Shown: positions 17,586 to 26,803, counted from the stretch's first letter. The stretch: 38,952 nucleotides of DNA from an uncultured Saprospiraceae bacterium (GCA_937928575.1 CALFWW010000272.1:1-38952); one strand, 5' to 3'. Program-made: numbers and translations. The notes: generated from the sequence alone by a model not told the origin.

Positions 17586-18896
17586 ATGATTATGAGAAAA
17601 CAAATCCTAACACTAAGCGTTTTGCTTTGCACTTCAATATTATTTGGACAAGTGACAGATATTGAGAAAGCAATGTTCCAATTGCCAGATGTAATTTTTG
17701 AAAAAATAAAAACACCTGAAAAATATAAGGCCGCTTATAAATTAATGATTAAGCAACCAATCGACCACAAAAATCCAAGTAAAGGTCACTTTTACCAAAA
17801 AGCCTATTTATCACATTGGGGGATGGATGCTCCGACGGTTATGATCACGCAAGGATATCATCGCAATGGGAGTAGGCCTTATGAGTTGAGCAATATGTTG
17901 CATGCCAATCAAATTGATATCGAACATCGGTTTTATGGCGAAAGTGTTCCCGATTCAATGGAATATAAATATCTGAATCTCGAACAAGCAACAGCTGATC
18001 TTCATCATATTAATTCATTATTCAAAAATATATACAAAAATAAATGGGTAAGTACTGGTATCAGTAAAGGTGGACAAACAACAATATATTACCGTTACTT
18101 TTTTCCTGACGATGTAGATGTGAGTATCCCCTATGTCGCACCAATGAATCTGGCATTGGAAGAAAAGCGAATTTACAGCTTCCTGGACACCATTGGCTCG
18201 GATCAATGTAGAGCGGATATTCTGCGTATTCAAAAAACGATTTTGGAAAATAGAGAAGAATCCTTCATGAAATTAAGGTGGTTTAGCAAAGGAGCCAAAT
18301 TGGATTATACGTATTTGACTTTTGATGAAGCGATGGAGTATGCTGTGTTAGAATACCCATTTTCTTTTTGGCAATGGGGTGGGGTCTGTGATGAAATTCC
18401 CAATAAAGATGCCTCATTAGATGAAGTGTTGGATCATTTCTTGAAAGTGTCAGGAATCAGTTTTTTCGCAGATGGAGATATGAAAAAATATGCTTCCCAT
18501 TACTACCAAGCAGGAACAGAAATGGGTTACTATAGCTACAATACGAAAGGATATGAAAACTTACTAAAAGCATTGCCATTGTCTCCAAACCCAAGTGCCG
18601 TTTTTATGCCCAATAAAATGGATTACACTTTCAACAATACACTTCCAGAAAAGGCGTACGATTGGGTAACCTCAAAAGGAGATTATTTCATTTACATCAA
18701 TGGAGCGGATGATACTTGGAGTGCAACGGCTGTCCCTGTCAACAAAAAAAGAAAAGCACTATGGTTCAATATGCCAACAGCTGATCATGGCGAAGCAAGA
18801 ATTAAAAATATGATGATCGCTGATCGGAAAAAATTAATTCAACAATTGGAAAGTTGGTTGGGGGTTGAGGTGGAGGATATCTTTGAAGGAAATTAA
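17586..18896 (+). CDS. Peptidase S37 family (tripeptidyl aminopeptidase-like)
   Basis: Secreted serine peptidase of 436 aa, of the type represented by prolyl/tripeptidyl aminopeptidase PS-10. The signal peptide (ILTLSVLLCTSILFGQ) directs export. The alpha/beta-hydrolase nucleophile elbow GISKGGQ places Ser160 as the nucleophile. The preceding EHRFYGES motif and following YFFPDDVDVSIPYVAP are characteristic of S37. A C-terminal Asp/His pair is likely in GADDTWSA and ADHGEAR. Start choice is between the ATGs at 17586 and 17592; both keep the signal peptide. Downstream lies the large inverted-repeat region. Confidence 0.85.
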   Translation: MIMRKQILTLSVLLCTSILFGQVTDIEKAMFQLPDVIFEKIKTPEKYKAAYKLMIKQPIDHKNPSKGHFYQKAYLSHWGMDAPTVMITQGYHRNGSRPYELSNMLHANQIDIEHRFYGESVPDSMEYKYLNLEQATADLHHINSLFKNIYKNKWVSTGISKGGQTTIYYRYFFPDDVDVSIPYVAPMNLALEEKRIYSFLDTIGSDQCRADILRIQKTILENREESFMKLRWFSKGAKLDYTYLTFDEAMEYAVLEYPFSFWQWGGVCDEIPNKDASLDEVLDHFLKVSGISFFADGDMKKYASHYYQAGTEMGYYSYNTKGYENLLKALPLSPNPSAVFMPNKMDYTFNNTLPEKAYDWVTSKGDYFIYINGADDTWSATAVPVNKKRKALWFNMPTADHGEARIKNMMIADRKKLIQQLESWLGVEVEDIFEGN

Positions 18897-18901
18897 AAAT
18901 T

Positions 18902-19057
18902 GGATACCCGGACGCGTAGATAATTAAAAATGTAAAATTAAAAATATAACGCCCAGACGTGTAGACGCCCAGACGCGTAGCCAATTAGAAATGTAAAATT
19001 AAAAATTTAAAATATGACAACCAGACGCGTAGGGAATTAGAAATGTAAAATATGACC
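18902..19057. repeat. Degenerate tandem repeats
   Basis: Three longer copies (starting about 18907, 18966 and 19020) and one short copy (18950) of a unit made of C(C/A)(G/A)GACGCGTAG followed by an A/T tail of the AATTA(A/G)AAATGTAAAAT type. A further truncated ACGTG-type piece follows at 19058-19080. The A/T tail varies in length. A reverse-complement version of the same unit recurs at 19557-19607. Confidence 0.7.
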
Positions 19058-19105
19058 TCCGGACGTGAGGACGTGTACGCGTATGCATTCGTACTCCCCG
19101 CGAAT

Positions 19106-19555
19106 CAATGTCATGGAAATAAGGATTTTCGACAGTTAAAATTTAGAATATTTCAATTTTTATCAGTACAATATTAAATTAAACTCTTGTTATTCTGAGT
19201 GAAATAATTGTTCCCAAAACAATTATGGAATTGAAGAATCAAGAGGTTTTAGGATTTTAAATTTCGACCGTTTATTGACTCAAGTGAGTGAGCTGCGGAG
19301 AAATCTGAGTACTCTGAACATAGATTTTAGTGTAAAATTGATTCGACTAGTAAATAGATTTCTCCACTAACTCAATATCAATTACTCAAGGCACGGTCGA
19401 AATAGTAAAATCCAAGTACGCTTGATTCTTCGACTTCATGCCAATTGAAAATTGTCTAATCTAGACGAGTACGACGCCTATGCTCAGAATGACAAGCGTA
19501 TATTGCATAATTCACAATAGATTATGACAGTATGAAGCCTATTTCCATGACATTG
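19106..19555. repeat. Nested 450-bp fold-back element
   Basis: Five arm pairs are reverse complements in strictly nested order: 19106-19120/19541-19555 (15 of 15); 19186-19199/19483-19496 (13 of 14); 19233-19243/19421-19431 (11 of 11); 19252-19271/19393-19413 (near-perfect, one indel); 19297-19306/19356-19365 (10 of 10). No ORF of note lies inside. Words such as ATTCTGAG and GAAGAATC resemble dispersed intergenic repeats that I recall from Bacteroidota and other genomes. Probably a non-autonomous fold-back or MITE-like element, or a fusion of two inverted copies. Confidence 0.75.
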
Positions 19556-19556
19556 C

Positions 19557-19607
19557 CCCGCGCATGGGTATCTATTTTCAATTTTTAATTTCCCGCGCAT
19601 GGGTATC
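19557..19607. repeat. 16-bp direct repeat with A/T spacer
   Basis: CCCGCGCATGGGTATC occurs at 19557-19572 and again, identically, at 19592-19607 with a 19-bp A/T spacer. Reverse-complemented, repeat plus spacer resembles the tandem unit at 18902-18950 (GATACCC, then CGCG, then AATTAAAAAT), so it mirrors the left flank of the fold-back element. Confidence 0.7.
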
Positions 19608-19608
19608 A

Positions 19609-19968
19609 TTATTTTTTTTTGTACTTAACCGTTTCATCAAGTAAAATCGCCTCCTGCAACATCTCACCAATAAGTTCATAAGGAATATCTCTAACATTAG
19701 ACAACTTTACACCTGCAACTTGAGATCGTCCATTAAAATGTAAGATTCCTTGGGCATTCGACATCTCATTACCACGGAGCATTGCCAATTCAACCTCATC
19801 ATTTTTTTTAGGGTTCAGGTAGCAAACCCAACTTTTTCCAAAATAGAAAGGAATCCTATATCGAATCTTCGACTGTAAGCCTAGTCCTTCCAAAAAACTA
19901 TGCATATACATCATGATTTCTTTTTGATTGCCTTCTAAATCGATGATAAATGCTTCAACTGGACTCAT
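19609..19968 (-). CDS. DUF1801 domain-containing protein
   Basis: 119-aa cytosolic protein of the DUF1801/YdhG-like family. Recognisable stretches are the N-terminal helix VEAFIIDLEGNQKEIM, then SKIRYRIPFYFGKSWVCYLN and VELAMLRG. Function is unknown. The ATG at 19968 gives the family start; a TTG ten codons upstream is the alternative. The 3' end abuts the fold-back region (the last direct repeat ends 1 bp before its stop codon). Confidence 0.75.
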   Translation of the reverse strand: MSPVEAFIIDLEGNQKEIMMYMHSFLEGLGLQSKIRYRIPFYFGKSWVCYLNPKKNDEVELAMLRGNEMSNAQGILHFNGRSQVAGVKLSNVRDIPYELIGEMLQEAILLDETVKYKKK

Positions 19969-20128
19969 TGGATTAGATTTGTATGCAAAGATACCCAAAA
20001 ATGTCTTGTCGGACTCGTTTTAAGTTTCAATATTACTCCATGAGTTTCTCATACATTGCTTATATTGAGGTGACTTTTTTTGAAGAAATAGATAATGATA
20101 ATTAAAGATTGATAAATAAAGACCTCAT

Positions 20129-23100
20129 ATGAAACTATTCAAACAAACATTCTTGCTGCTAGTTTTTTTGATCATCAACCTAACTACTTATGCACAACAG
20201 TTAGCAACGGTTGAAACCGGATTACGTCATTTAGAATCTGTAAGAGCAGAGCTAAAACTTACGACGACCGATATTGAAAATTATCGAGTAAGTGATCATT
20301 ATCTAACCAAGCATAATGGTGTAACCCACATTTATTTAATCCAACAACATGCAGGCATTGATGTCCAACAAGCATTAATCAATATCAATGTTTTGCCTTC
20401 GGGTGCCATTTTGAACATGGGAAATCGATTCATTGCTGATCTGGCTTCCAAGGTGAATACTTCAACTCCAAGTATTGAGGTAGAGGACGCGATTCAAAAA
20501 GTAGCCACGAATTTTGATATCGAAATTCCAGCTAGCCTCACTTTTAGAGAAGTGAAAAATGGATATCTACTTTTTGAAAATGAAAATCTCTTGTTGGAAC
20601 CAATCCGTTGTAGATTAGTTTATGAAAAAATGAGTAGTTCAGTTGTCAAATTAGCTTGGCAAGTTGAATTATATCGATTGGATGGAAACCATTGGTGGAA
20701 TGCAAGAGTAGATGCAGTCACTGGAGAGCTATTGAATTTTCATGATCAAGTAATTCATTGTAGTTTTTCAAAAGAAGAGGTTTGTAAAGATCCATCTCAT
20801 GGGCATCATCACCAGAAAGTGTTACCAGTAAAGAAAAAGGTATCTATAGAAAAACAACAAAATGCTCCAGCAATTGCGAATTCATACAACGTGTTCCCAA
20901 TGCCTTTAGAAAGCCCAAATCATGGAGATCGTGAAATTGTAGTAGCACCCGCAAATCTGACGGCATCTCCATTGGGGTGGCATGACAGAAATCCTGGGCA
21001 AGGTGGCGAATTTACAATCACAAGAGGTAACAATGTGCATGCATATCATGATATATTTAATCAAAATCAATCATCAGGCGACGAACCAGATGGTGGAACT
21101 AACTTAGATTTTGACTTCCCAATCGCTTCACCTGAATTTCCATATGAAAATGTAGATGCTGCCGTTGTCAATTTATTTTATTGGAACAATGTCATACATG
21201 ATGTGCTATATCTTCGTGGCTTTGATGAGGCAGCCGGAAATTTCCAGGCACATAATTTAGGAAACGGAGGAAACCAAGGCGATGAAGTAAACGCTCATGC
21301 TTTAGATGGTGGTGGTACCAATAATGCAAATTTTGCTTCAGGGCTTGATGGTGACAATGGACGAATGCAAATGTTTTTATGGGGTAATAATATCACTTTG
21401 CCTGACGCTAGTGAAAGTCCACTTATCATTGATGCTCCTGCGACAGTTGCTGGTGAATATCAAATGATTCCTGCTAACTTTGGCGCCGGGTTGCCTGCTA
21501 CACCTATCGTTGGTGAGTTGGTTTTTGTAGAAGATGGAGTCGATGTTTCCACCGATGGTTGTGAGCCACTAACAAATGGAGCAGCATTAGACGGAAAAAT
21601 TGCTCTAGTTGATAGAGGAACATGCCAATTCGGAACGAAAGTGTTGGCGGCCCAAAACGCAGGCGCAGTTGCTGTTATCGTTTGTAATAATGCTGCAGGA
21701 CCACCTCCTGTTATGGCACCAGGAGATGATGGTGATCAAGTGCAGATTCCTGCTGTCGCCATCTCATTGGAAAATTGTGAAACAATCCGAATGGCACTTC
21801 CTGGCGTAATGGGTTCGATTTTACAACAAGGTGCTTCCATTCCATTGCCAGGACCAGAGGGACTTGACAGCGATTTAGATAATGGAGTGATTGTCCATGA
21901 ATATGGTCATGGGATTTCTATTCGTACTACTGGTGGTCCATCCCAAAGTAATTGTCTCCAAAATTTTGAACAAGCAGGAGAAGGGTGGAGTGATTGGTTC
22001 GCTTTGGCATTCCAAACTACCTCCGCAAACAATGCCAATCAAAGAAGAGGAATTGGAACATATCTGTCGAATGAGCCTACCGATGGCGATGGCATCCGTC
22101 CTTTTCCTTATAGTAGAAATATGGATATTGATCCACATACTTACAATGATATAAATGGTGTATCAGTACCACACGGTGTCGGTTCTGTTTGGGCAGTAAT
22201 GGCATGGGATCTTTACTGGAACTTAGTAGATGTTCACGGTTTCGACGATGACATATATAATGGAACTGGTGGTAATAATATTGCTATTCAACTAGTTTAT
22301 GATGGATTGAAATTGCAACCATGTAGTCCGACCTTTTTGGATTCAAGGGATGCGATACTGGCAGCAGACATGGCGAATTATAATGGTGAGAACCAATGTT
22401 TGATATGGGAAACTTTTGCTCGTAGAGGTTTAGGAGTAAATGCATTGGCCGGTGGTGTCAATGATTTTTCAATTCCTGACCAATGCGATTTTTCTTTAAG
22501 AATCGAAAAAACAGTTTCTGAGGGAGAAATTCAATCCGGTTCTAATTTGACGTATTCCATTGAAGCAAGAAACACAACACAAGATGTGCTTCAAGCTGTG
22601 AAGATTACTGATATAATCCCAGAAGGCACTTCTTATGTTCCGGCTTCTGCAACTTGTCCTAACACTTCAGTTACAGACGGAGTTATTACCATTGATTTGG
22701 GAGACATGGAGGTCCAAGATATGAGGGTCTGTTCATATGATTTGCAAGTTGATGCGGAACCGAGTTCTATCATATTATTAGAAGATAAAGTAGAGGAAGA
22801 AAATATATTGTGGGATGTAGTAAGTGGAAATACGACAAATGTAAATTGGGAATCTAATAATGACGCTTTTGATGGAGACCATGCTTGGTATGCTCAGAAT
22901 GTAGGTTTTCCAACAGATCAAATTTTGGAAATGAAATTTGAAGTAGCTATCGAAAGTCCTAATGCAGCATTATCATTTTGGCACAAGTATGATACAGAAA
23001 CAGGATTTGATGGAGGAATTGTAGAAGTCTCAACGAATAATGGAAACAACTGGTTTTCAGTCAACAATTTGATTTTTCAAAACAAACCTCCAGGTCCATT

Positions 23101-23668
23101 GCAAGAAGATGAAACCTCACCGCTGGATGGAATTGGACAACTCAAAGTATTCCACGGAGATAGTAATGGGTATATCCAATCAATCGTGAACCTATCTTCC
23201 TATAATGATAAAGATATCAAAATCAGATTTCGTTTTGCAACCAATCAAGGTGGCGGAGGTGATGGATGGTATATCGACAACATCCGTTTGTATGGAGACT
23301 TATATGCAATTACCAATGAAGCATGTATCTCCTCAGAGTTGAATGAGAATAAATGCTCTCAAGCAAGGACCATTATTCTAGGAGATGCTTTTGTTGCAAC
23401 GGATGATGTAGAAGATGATTTGAAAATTTCAATTGCACCAAATCCAACGACAGGAATTGCCTATTTGACAATGAATACTAATGAATCAACAACACCAATT
23501 GTCAGAATCCTTTCAGCAGATGGCAAATTGTTAAGCATGGAGGAACTGCCTCATTCCAACGGAACGTTCCCAATTGATATCAGTGAATATCCAAGTGGAT
23601 TGTATTTTATACAAATTCAATCAGGTGATGATACGATCACTGAAAAAGTAATGTTAGGAAAAAAGTAA
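20129..23668 (+). CDS. Fungalysin-type M36 metalloprotease with PA domain and T9SS signal
   Basis: 1179-aa secreted zinc endopeptidase. Order: signal peptide (1 to about 23); FTP-type propeptide (about 25-190) with LAWQVELY and DAVTGELLN; M36 catalytic domain, interrupted by a protease-associated (PA) domain at about 455-565 (LVDRGTCQFGTKVLAAQNAGA); zinc motif HEYGH with His590, Glu591 and His594, and the third ligand probably Glu618 in EGWSD; a DUF11-like domain (about 790-870) with EKTVSEGEIQSGSNLTYSI; a MAM/jelly-roll-like domain (WYIDNIRLYGD); and a T9SS sorting domain from ISIAPNPTTG to VMLGKK. Its likely job is extracellular protein degradation. A strong terminator follows. Confidence 0.93.
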   Translation: MKLFKQTFLLLVFLIINLTTYAQQLATVETGLRHLESVRAELKLTTTDIENYRVSDHYLTKHNGVTHIYLIQQHAGIDVQQALININVLPSGAILNMGNRFIADLASKVNTSTPSIEVEDAIQKVATNFDIEIPASLTFREVKNGYLLFENENLLLEPIRCRLVYEKMSSSVVKLAWQVELYRLDGNHWWNARVDAVTGELLNFHDQVIHCSFSKEEVCKDPSHGHHHQKVLPVKKKVSIEKQQNAPAIANSYNVFPMPLESPNHGDREIVVAPANLTASPLGWHDRNPGQGGEFTITRGNNVHAYHDIFNQNQSSGDEPDGGTNLDFDFPIASPEFPYENVDAAVVNLFYWNNVIHDVLYLRGFDEAAGNFQAHNLGNGGNQGDEVNAHALDGGGTNNANFASGLDGDNGRMQMFLWGNNITLPDASESPLIIDAPATVAGEYQMIPANFGAGLPATPIVGELVFVEDGVDVSTDGCEPLTNGAALDGKIALVDRGTCQFGTKVLAAQNAGAVAVIVCNNAAGPPPVMAPGDDGDQVQIPAVAISLENCETIRMALPGVMGSILQQGASIPLPGPEGLDSDLDNGVIVHEYGHGISIRTTGGPSQSNCLQNFEQAGEGWSDWFALAFQTTSANNANQRRGIGTYLSNEPTDGDGIRPFPYSRNMDIDPHTYNDINGVSVPHGVGSVWAVMAWDLYWNLVDVHGFDDDIYNGTGGNNIAIQLVYDGLKLQPCSPTFLDSRDAILAADMANYNGENQCLIWETFARRGLGVNALAGGVNDFSIPDQCDFSLRIEKTVSEGEIQSGSNLTYSIEARNTTQDVLQAVKITDIIPEGTSYVPASATCPNTSVTDGVITIDLGDMEVQDMRVCSYDLQVDAEPSSIILLEDKVEEENILWDVVSGNTTNVNWESNNDAFDGDHAWYAQNVGFPTDQILEMKFEVAIESPNAALSFWHKYDTETGFDGGIVEVSTNNGNNWFSVNNLIFQNKPPGPLQEDETSPLDGIGQLKVFHGDSNGYIQSIVNLSSYNDKDIKIRFRFATNQGGGGDGWYIDNIRLYGDLYAITNEACISSELNENKCSQARTIILGDAFVATDDVEDDLKISIAPNPTTGIAYLTMNTNESTTPIVRILSADGKLLSMEELPHSNGTFPIDISEYPSGLYFIQIQSGDDTITEKVMLGKK

Positions 23669-23690
23669 TGTTCCTCTTATAAACGTTTCG

Positions 23691-23729
23691 AAAAGTAGCA
23701 ATTGTTTAATTACAGTTGTTACTTTTTTT
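23691..23729 (+). terminator. Rho-independent terminator
   Basis: An 11-bp stem, 23694-23704 with 23713-23723 (two G-U pairs), with an 8-nt loop, is preceded by A's and followed by a T-run to 23729. It terminates the M36 protease gene. Confidence 0.85.
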
Positions 23730-23771
23730 GTGTAAATTGATGTGTAGTAATCGAAATTTAGTACAAAACTA

Positions 23772-24239
23772 ATGAGAGAAATATTAGATGAACCTATTAG
23801 AAATGAACGAAACCTCAAAGTTCAACCCATAATAAGATGGGTAGGAGTAGCCAGAATCTACTTCATTGGATGGATACTTTTTTATTTCTACAACATAATC
23901 CCATTTTTCTATGGTGACGCTACTCCCGTTATATCAAAAAAGCATTATATTTTGACAACCATCTATCTAATACTTTATTTATTTGGATTGCTCTATAACA
24001 GTACACAAGCATATAAAGAACTTACTTTAAATCATATAGCATATGATAAAAGTATTTTGCGGATAGTTTCAATAATAATCTGTTCTATTTTGATTCTGAA
24101 TTTTGGATGGACGATGTTCGATAGAATTAATTTTGGAATTTCAACAGAATGGTCAGATTATTCGAGAAAGCTGTTACTCCCCATAGCAATTTGTGTTTTA
24201 ATCCAAGATGTGAAATATGGTATTGGTAATCGCAGATAG
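23772..24239 (+). CDS. Four-helix membrane protein, ILDEP family copy 1
   Basis: 155-aa integral membrane protein of no family I know. After a polar N-terminus (MREILDEP) there are about four transmembrane helices and a basic C-terminus (IQDVKYGIGNRR). It is paralogous to the proteins at 24274 and 26919: shared features are ILDEP at the N-terminus, a WVG/YVG-xxR start of helix 1, Q-A-x-KEL after helix 2, LR before helix 3, and DVxY near the end. It is the first gene of an apparent operon: the next starts 34 bp downstream. No enzymatic motif is seen. Confidence 0.72.
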   Translation: MREILDEPIRNERNLKVQPIIRWVGVARIYFIGWILFYFYNIIPFFYGDATPVISKKHYILTTIYLILYLFGLLYNSTQAYKELTLNHIAYDKSILRIVSIIICSILILNFGWTMFDRINFGISTEWSDYSRKLLLPIAICVLIQDVKYGIGNRR

Positions 24240-24273
24240 AAAATTAAACTCGTAATTATAATGTTTAAAAAAT

Positions 24274-24756
24274 ATGAAAGAAATACTAGATGAACCACTC
24301 GATGAGGAACAACCATCCTATTCGTTTCTAAAACCCTCACACGGTATCAACGATCGCATTTTAGGAATCAGTCGATTTTTCCTCATGCTGGTGGCTAGTT
24401 TGTTTTTATATTTTACGTGGACACGTTCAATTGATAATTTAGGATTGACAACCCTAAACTGGAACTTGGTATATTTGGTCGCAACGATAATATTAGCAAC
24501 AACATTAATTTACCACATCCCTCAAGCGACGAAAGAATTGATCGAACATCATTCTATGTTTGATAAAAATAGGTTGAGAATATACGCATTACTTTTTCCG
24601 ATTATCATAATTGCAGGAATCATAAAAATGCTACATCACATGATAATGAGTGGTATCAATCCACTTCATAATTTTTGGTTGCCATTGATTCTTATATTGG
24701 TAGCTATTGGCGTCATCGTTCGGGATGTGCATTATATCCGGATCAATTCGAAATAA
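24274..24756 (+). CDS. Four-helix membrane protein, ILDEP family copy 2
   Basis: 160 aa, starting MKEILDEPLDEEQ, about four transmembrane helices, ending VRDVHYIRINSK. The layout matches copy 1 (23772) helix by helix: PQATKELIEHH corresponds to TQAYKELTLNH, and RLRIYALL to ILRIVSII. The next gene (amine oxidase) starts 20 bp after its stop, so co-transcription is likely. Function unknown. Confidence 0.72.
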   Translation: MKEILDEPLDEEQPSYSFLKPSHGINDRILGISRFFLMLVASLFLYFTWTRSIDNLGLTTLNWNLVYLVATIILATTLIYHIPQATKELIEHHSMFDKNRLRIYALLFPIIIIAGIIKMLHHMIMSGINPLHNFWLPLILILVAIGVIVRDVHYIRINSK

Positions 24757-24776
24757 TTTATTTGAATAAAAATCTG

Positions 24777-25853
24777 ATGAAAGAAGAAAAAGCTGACGTT
24801 GTCGTTATTGGAGCAGGATTGACCGGGTTAACCATCGCCTATTTATTGCGAGATCATGATGTTAATTTAAAAATTTTAGAAGCAAAGAATAGAGTAGGGG
24901 GAAGAATATTTACAAAGTTATCCAACAATAATACTACAATTGATTTGGGTGCTACTTGGATTCAAAAACCACACACTCATTTGCTAAATTTGTTAGCTGA
25001 ATTAAATGTAGAAATATTTCAACAAAAAATTGGGAGCTCCGCAATTTACGAGCCCAATACTTTTTCAAAAGGACAATACGTCAATCTTCCTCCAAATAAT
25101 GAACCTAGTTATCGCGTCAAAGGTGGAACCATATCCATACTCAATACATTGTTGAAATATACAGCGCCATCGACATTATTTTTTAATCAAAAAGTAAAAT
25201 CAATAGAAAGGCATGGAAGTAAATTGCAGGTCACAACAGCTACTTCCTCATTCGCAACGAATAAAGTCATATCCACTTTGCCACCTTATTTGTTTGCAAA
25301 TTCGATTAATCTAAGTCCAACGCTTCCTGAAAATGTAAATGATGTGTTACAATCTACACATACTTGGATGGGCGAATCCATTAAAGCAGGCTTGGTTTAT
25401 GATAATCCATTTTGGAAAACCGAGAATTTCACTGGAACGATTTTTAGCAATATCGGCCCTGTTATTGAGTTCTATGATCATTCCAATTTTGAAGAATCAA
25501 CATTTGCTTTAAAGGGATTTATTAAAGATGAGCTAGCTAGCTTAACAAAAGAATCCCGTTTAGAAATGATACTAAACCAATTGAGAAAGTATTATGGTGA
25601 TCAAGTCAATACTTATTTGAGTTATGAAGAGATGGTGTGGCGAGCTGATAATACAACAACTTTACCCTATAAAAATTTTGTTTTACCGCATCAAAATAAT
25701 GGGCATCCAATTTTTCAGGAACCGTATTTTGATAACCAATTATTATTAGCAGGAACGGAAACTGCAGCCAGCTTTGGAGGCTACATGGAAGGAGCAATCA
25801 GAAGTGCTGAATTTGTAACTGAACATATTTTGAAATATCTTCAATTAGTTTAG
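24777..25853 (+). CDS. FAD-dependent amine oxidase (flavin monoamine oxidase family)
   Basis: 358-aa flavoenzyme of the monoamine-oxidase/phytoene-desaturase superfamily. The FAD Rossmann motif VVVIGAGLTGLTIAYLL is at the N-terminus, followed by EAKNRVGGRIFT and GATWIQ. The C-terminal flavin-contact motif is LLLAGTETAASFGGYMEGAI. The frame opens upstream at 24675 inside copy 2 of the membrane protein, but the ATG at 24777 places the GxGxxG motif at the normal distance. At 358 aa it is shorter than typical MAOs (about 430-520), as in many compact bacterial members. Substrate amine unknown; it has no signal peptide. Its membrane-protein neighbours suggest a membrane-associated role, but that is inference. 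Confidence 0.85.
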   Translation: MKEEKADVVVIGAGLTGLTIAYLLRDHDVNLKILEAKNRVGGRIFTKLSNNNTTIDLGATWIQKPHTHLLNLLAELNVEIFQQKIGSSAIYEPNTFSKGQYVNLPPNNEPSYRVKGGTISILNTLLKYTAPSTLFFNQKVKSIERHGSKLQVTTATSSFATNKVISTLPPYLFANSINLSPTLPENVNDVLQSTHTWMGESIKAGLVYDNPFWKTENFTGTIFSNIGPVIEFYDHSNFEESTFALKGFIKDELASLTKESRLEMILNQLRKYYGDQVNTYLSYEEMVWRADNTTTLPYKNFVLPHQNNGHPIFQEPYFDNQLLLAGTETAASFGGYMEGAIRSAEFVTEHILKYLQLV

Positions 25854-25882
25854 ATACGCGGTTTATTCAAAGCAGATGAAGA

Positions 25883-26554
25883 TTGAGAAACGTACAAAAC
25901 ACAGGCGTAAATAAAAATAAGTTTACGAATCCGCAAAGGCTTCGCAAACTGGAAAGTCTAAAAAATCAACAAAAAGTGAATTCAGCTATTATCACAATCT
26001 TAATTTCCTATCTTTTGATGACCTTGGTTTGCGCTATATTATACTGGACAAAAATCGATGAAAAGTTAATAATTGCAAATCGTTTTTTAATTGCTATTGT
26101 TGGCGTTTTTTTAATGCTTGCTTATTTGTATGAGTTTTTTGTAGCATGGTATTCTGGATATTTGTTCGAAATGATTACTTATATGAGACGGGCGATGGGT
26201 GATTATATTTTGATATATTTCGTACCCCTAATAATCAGCTTGATGCTTTTATTAAATTTCAGTAGAAAATTCAGAACGTCAATCTACTTTCAATATTTTT
26301 CATGTAGTATTTTATTTTTATTAATAGCGATTCCGTATGCAAAAGGCTTGTTTTCTACTGTAACTTCGGTTATTCCTGGATGGCACAATAGTGTTTATCC
26401 TCCAATGAATATATTTTCGATTACTTATTATATACTACCTGTTGTAATTGGTATGTTATTAAATTACATGATCGTACAATTTAAATGGTTGCCTGAATTG
26501 AAGGATGAGATGAATGATGATCTGACACTTGATGCTTTGATTGAAAATGAATGA
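25883..26554 (+). CDS. Membrane protein resembling the C-terminal half of NrfD/ActC
   Basis: 223 aa with about six transmembrane helices. From memory of the family, YLYEFFVAWYSG followed by E and RRAMGDYILIYF, then RKFRTS and VTSVIPGW, lines up with the C-terminal half of NrfD-like quinol-interacting subunits (ActC of alternative complex III: EFFxAWYSGNxYE, R-x-x-GPYAWxYW, WFKKxRT, VTSL). Full-length relatives have about 450 aa, so the first half is missing. There is no ATG at the front; the start is the TTG at 25883 (a stop lies just upstream) or a GTG about 33 codons in. It may be a stand-alone half-protein or a 5'-truncated relic. It follows the amine oxidase by 29 bp. Confidence 0.55.
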   Translation: MRNVQNTGVNKNKFTNPQRLRKLESLKNQQKVNSAIITILISYLLMTLVCAILYWTKIDEKLIIANRFLIAIVGVFLMLAYLYEFFVAWYSGYLFEMITYMRRAMGDYILIYFVPLIISLMLLLNFSRKFRTSIYFQYFSCSILFLLIAIPYAKGLFSTVTSVIPGWHNSVYPPMNIFSITYYILPVVIGMLLNYMIVQFKWLPELKDEMNDDLTLDALIENE

Positions 26555-26618
26555 AAGTAGGATGTTAAACTTAACTCCGTTTCTTAAACCTTTAAGGAAG
26601 GCTGTGAACTTTTATCCA

Positions 26619-26803
26619 GCTCCAAAGGAGCGCAAACAATAAAATATGGGCATCGCCCATATTATGAGATGATGAGGTGGAAGCTCCAACGGAGCGCTAG
26701 CAATTAAATATTTAGAAATGCTTATGCACCTTTGGTGCTAATATACAGGACGTGTTTACCAAATGGGCGATGCCCATTTTTAGTGCTTCAGCTCCGTTGG
26801 AGC
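26619..26803. repeat. Cluster of six small palindromes (REP-like)
   Basis: Six perfect hairpins with 3-nt loops: GCTCC-AAA-GGAGC (26619-26631), 9-bp AATATGGGC-ATC (26643-26663), GCTCC-AAC-GGAGC (26683-26695), GCACC-TTT-GGTGC (26726-26738), AAATGGGC-GAT (26761-26779) and GCTCC-GTT-GGAGC (26791-26803). The second half is built of reverse complements of the first-half unit types. The spacing is irregular. The whole 26555-26918 gap contains no gene. It resembles REP/BIME elements that RAYT-type transposases mobilise. Confidence 0.8.

Noticed and set aside
26619-26803. CRISPR array
   Set aside because: The repeated units are short palindromes with 3-nt loops, irregular spacing and alternating types; there are no equal-length spacers and no cas genes.
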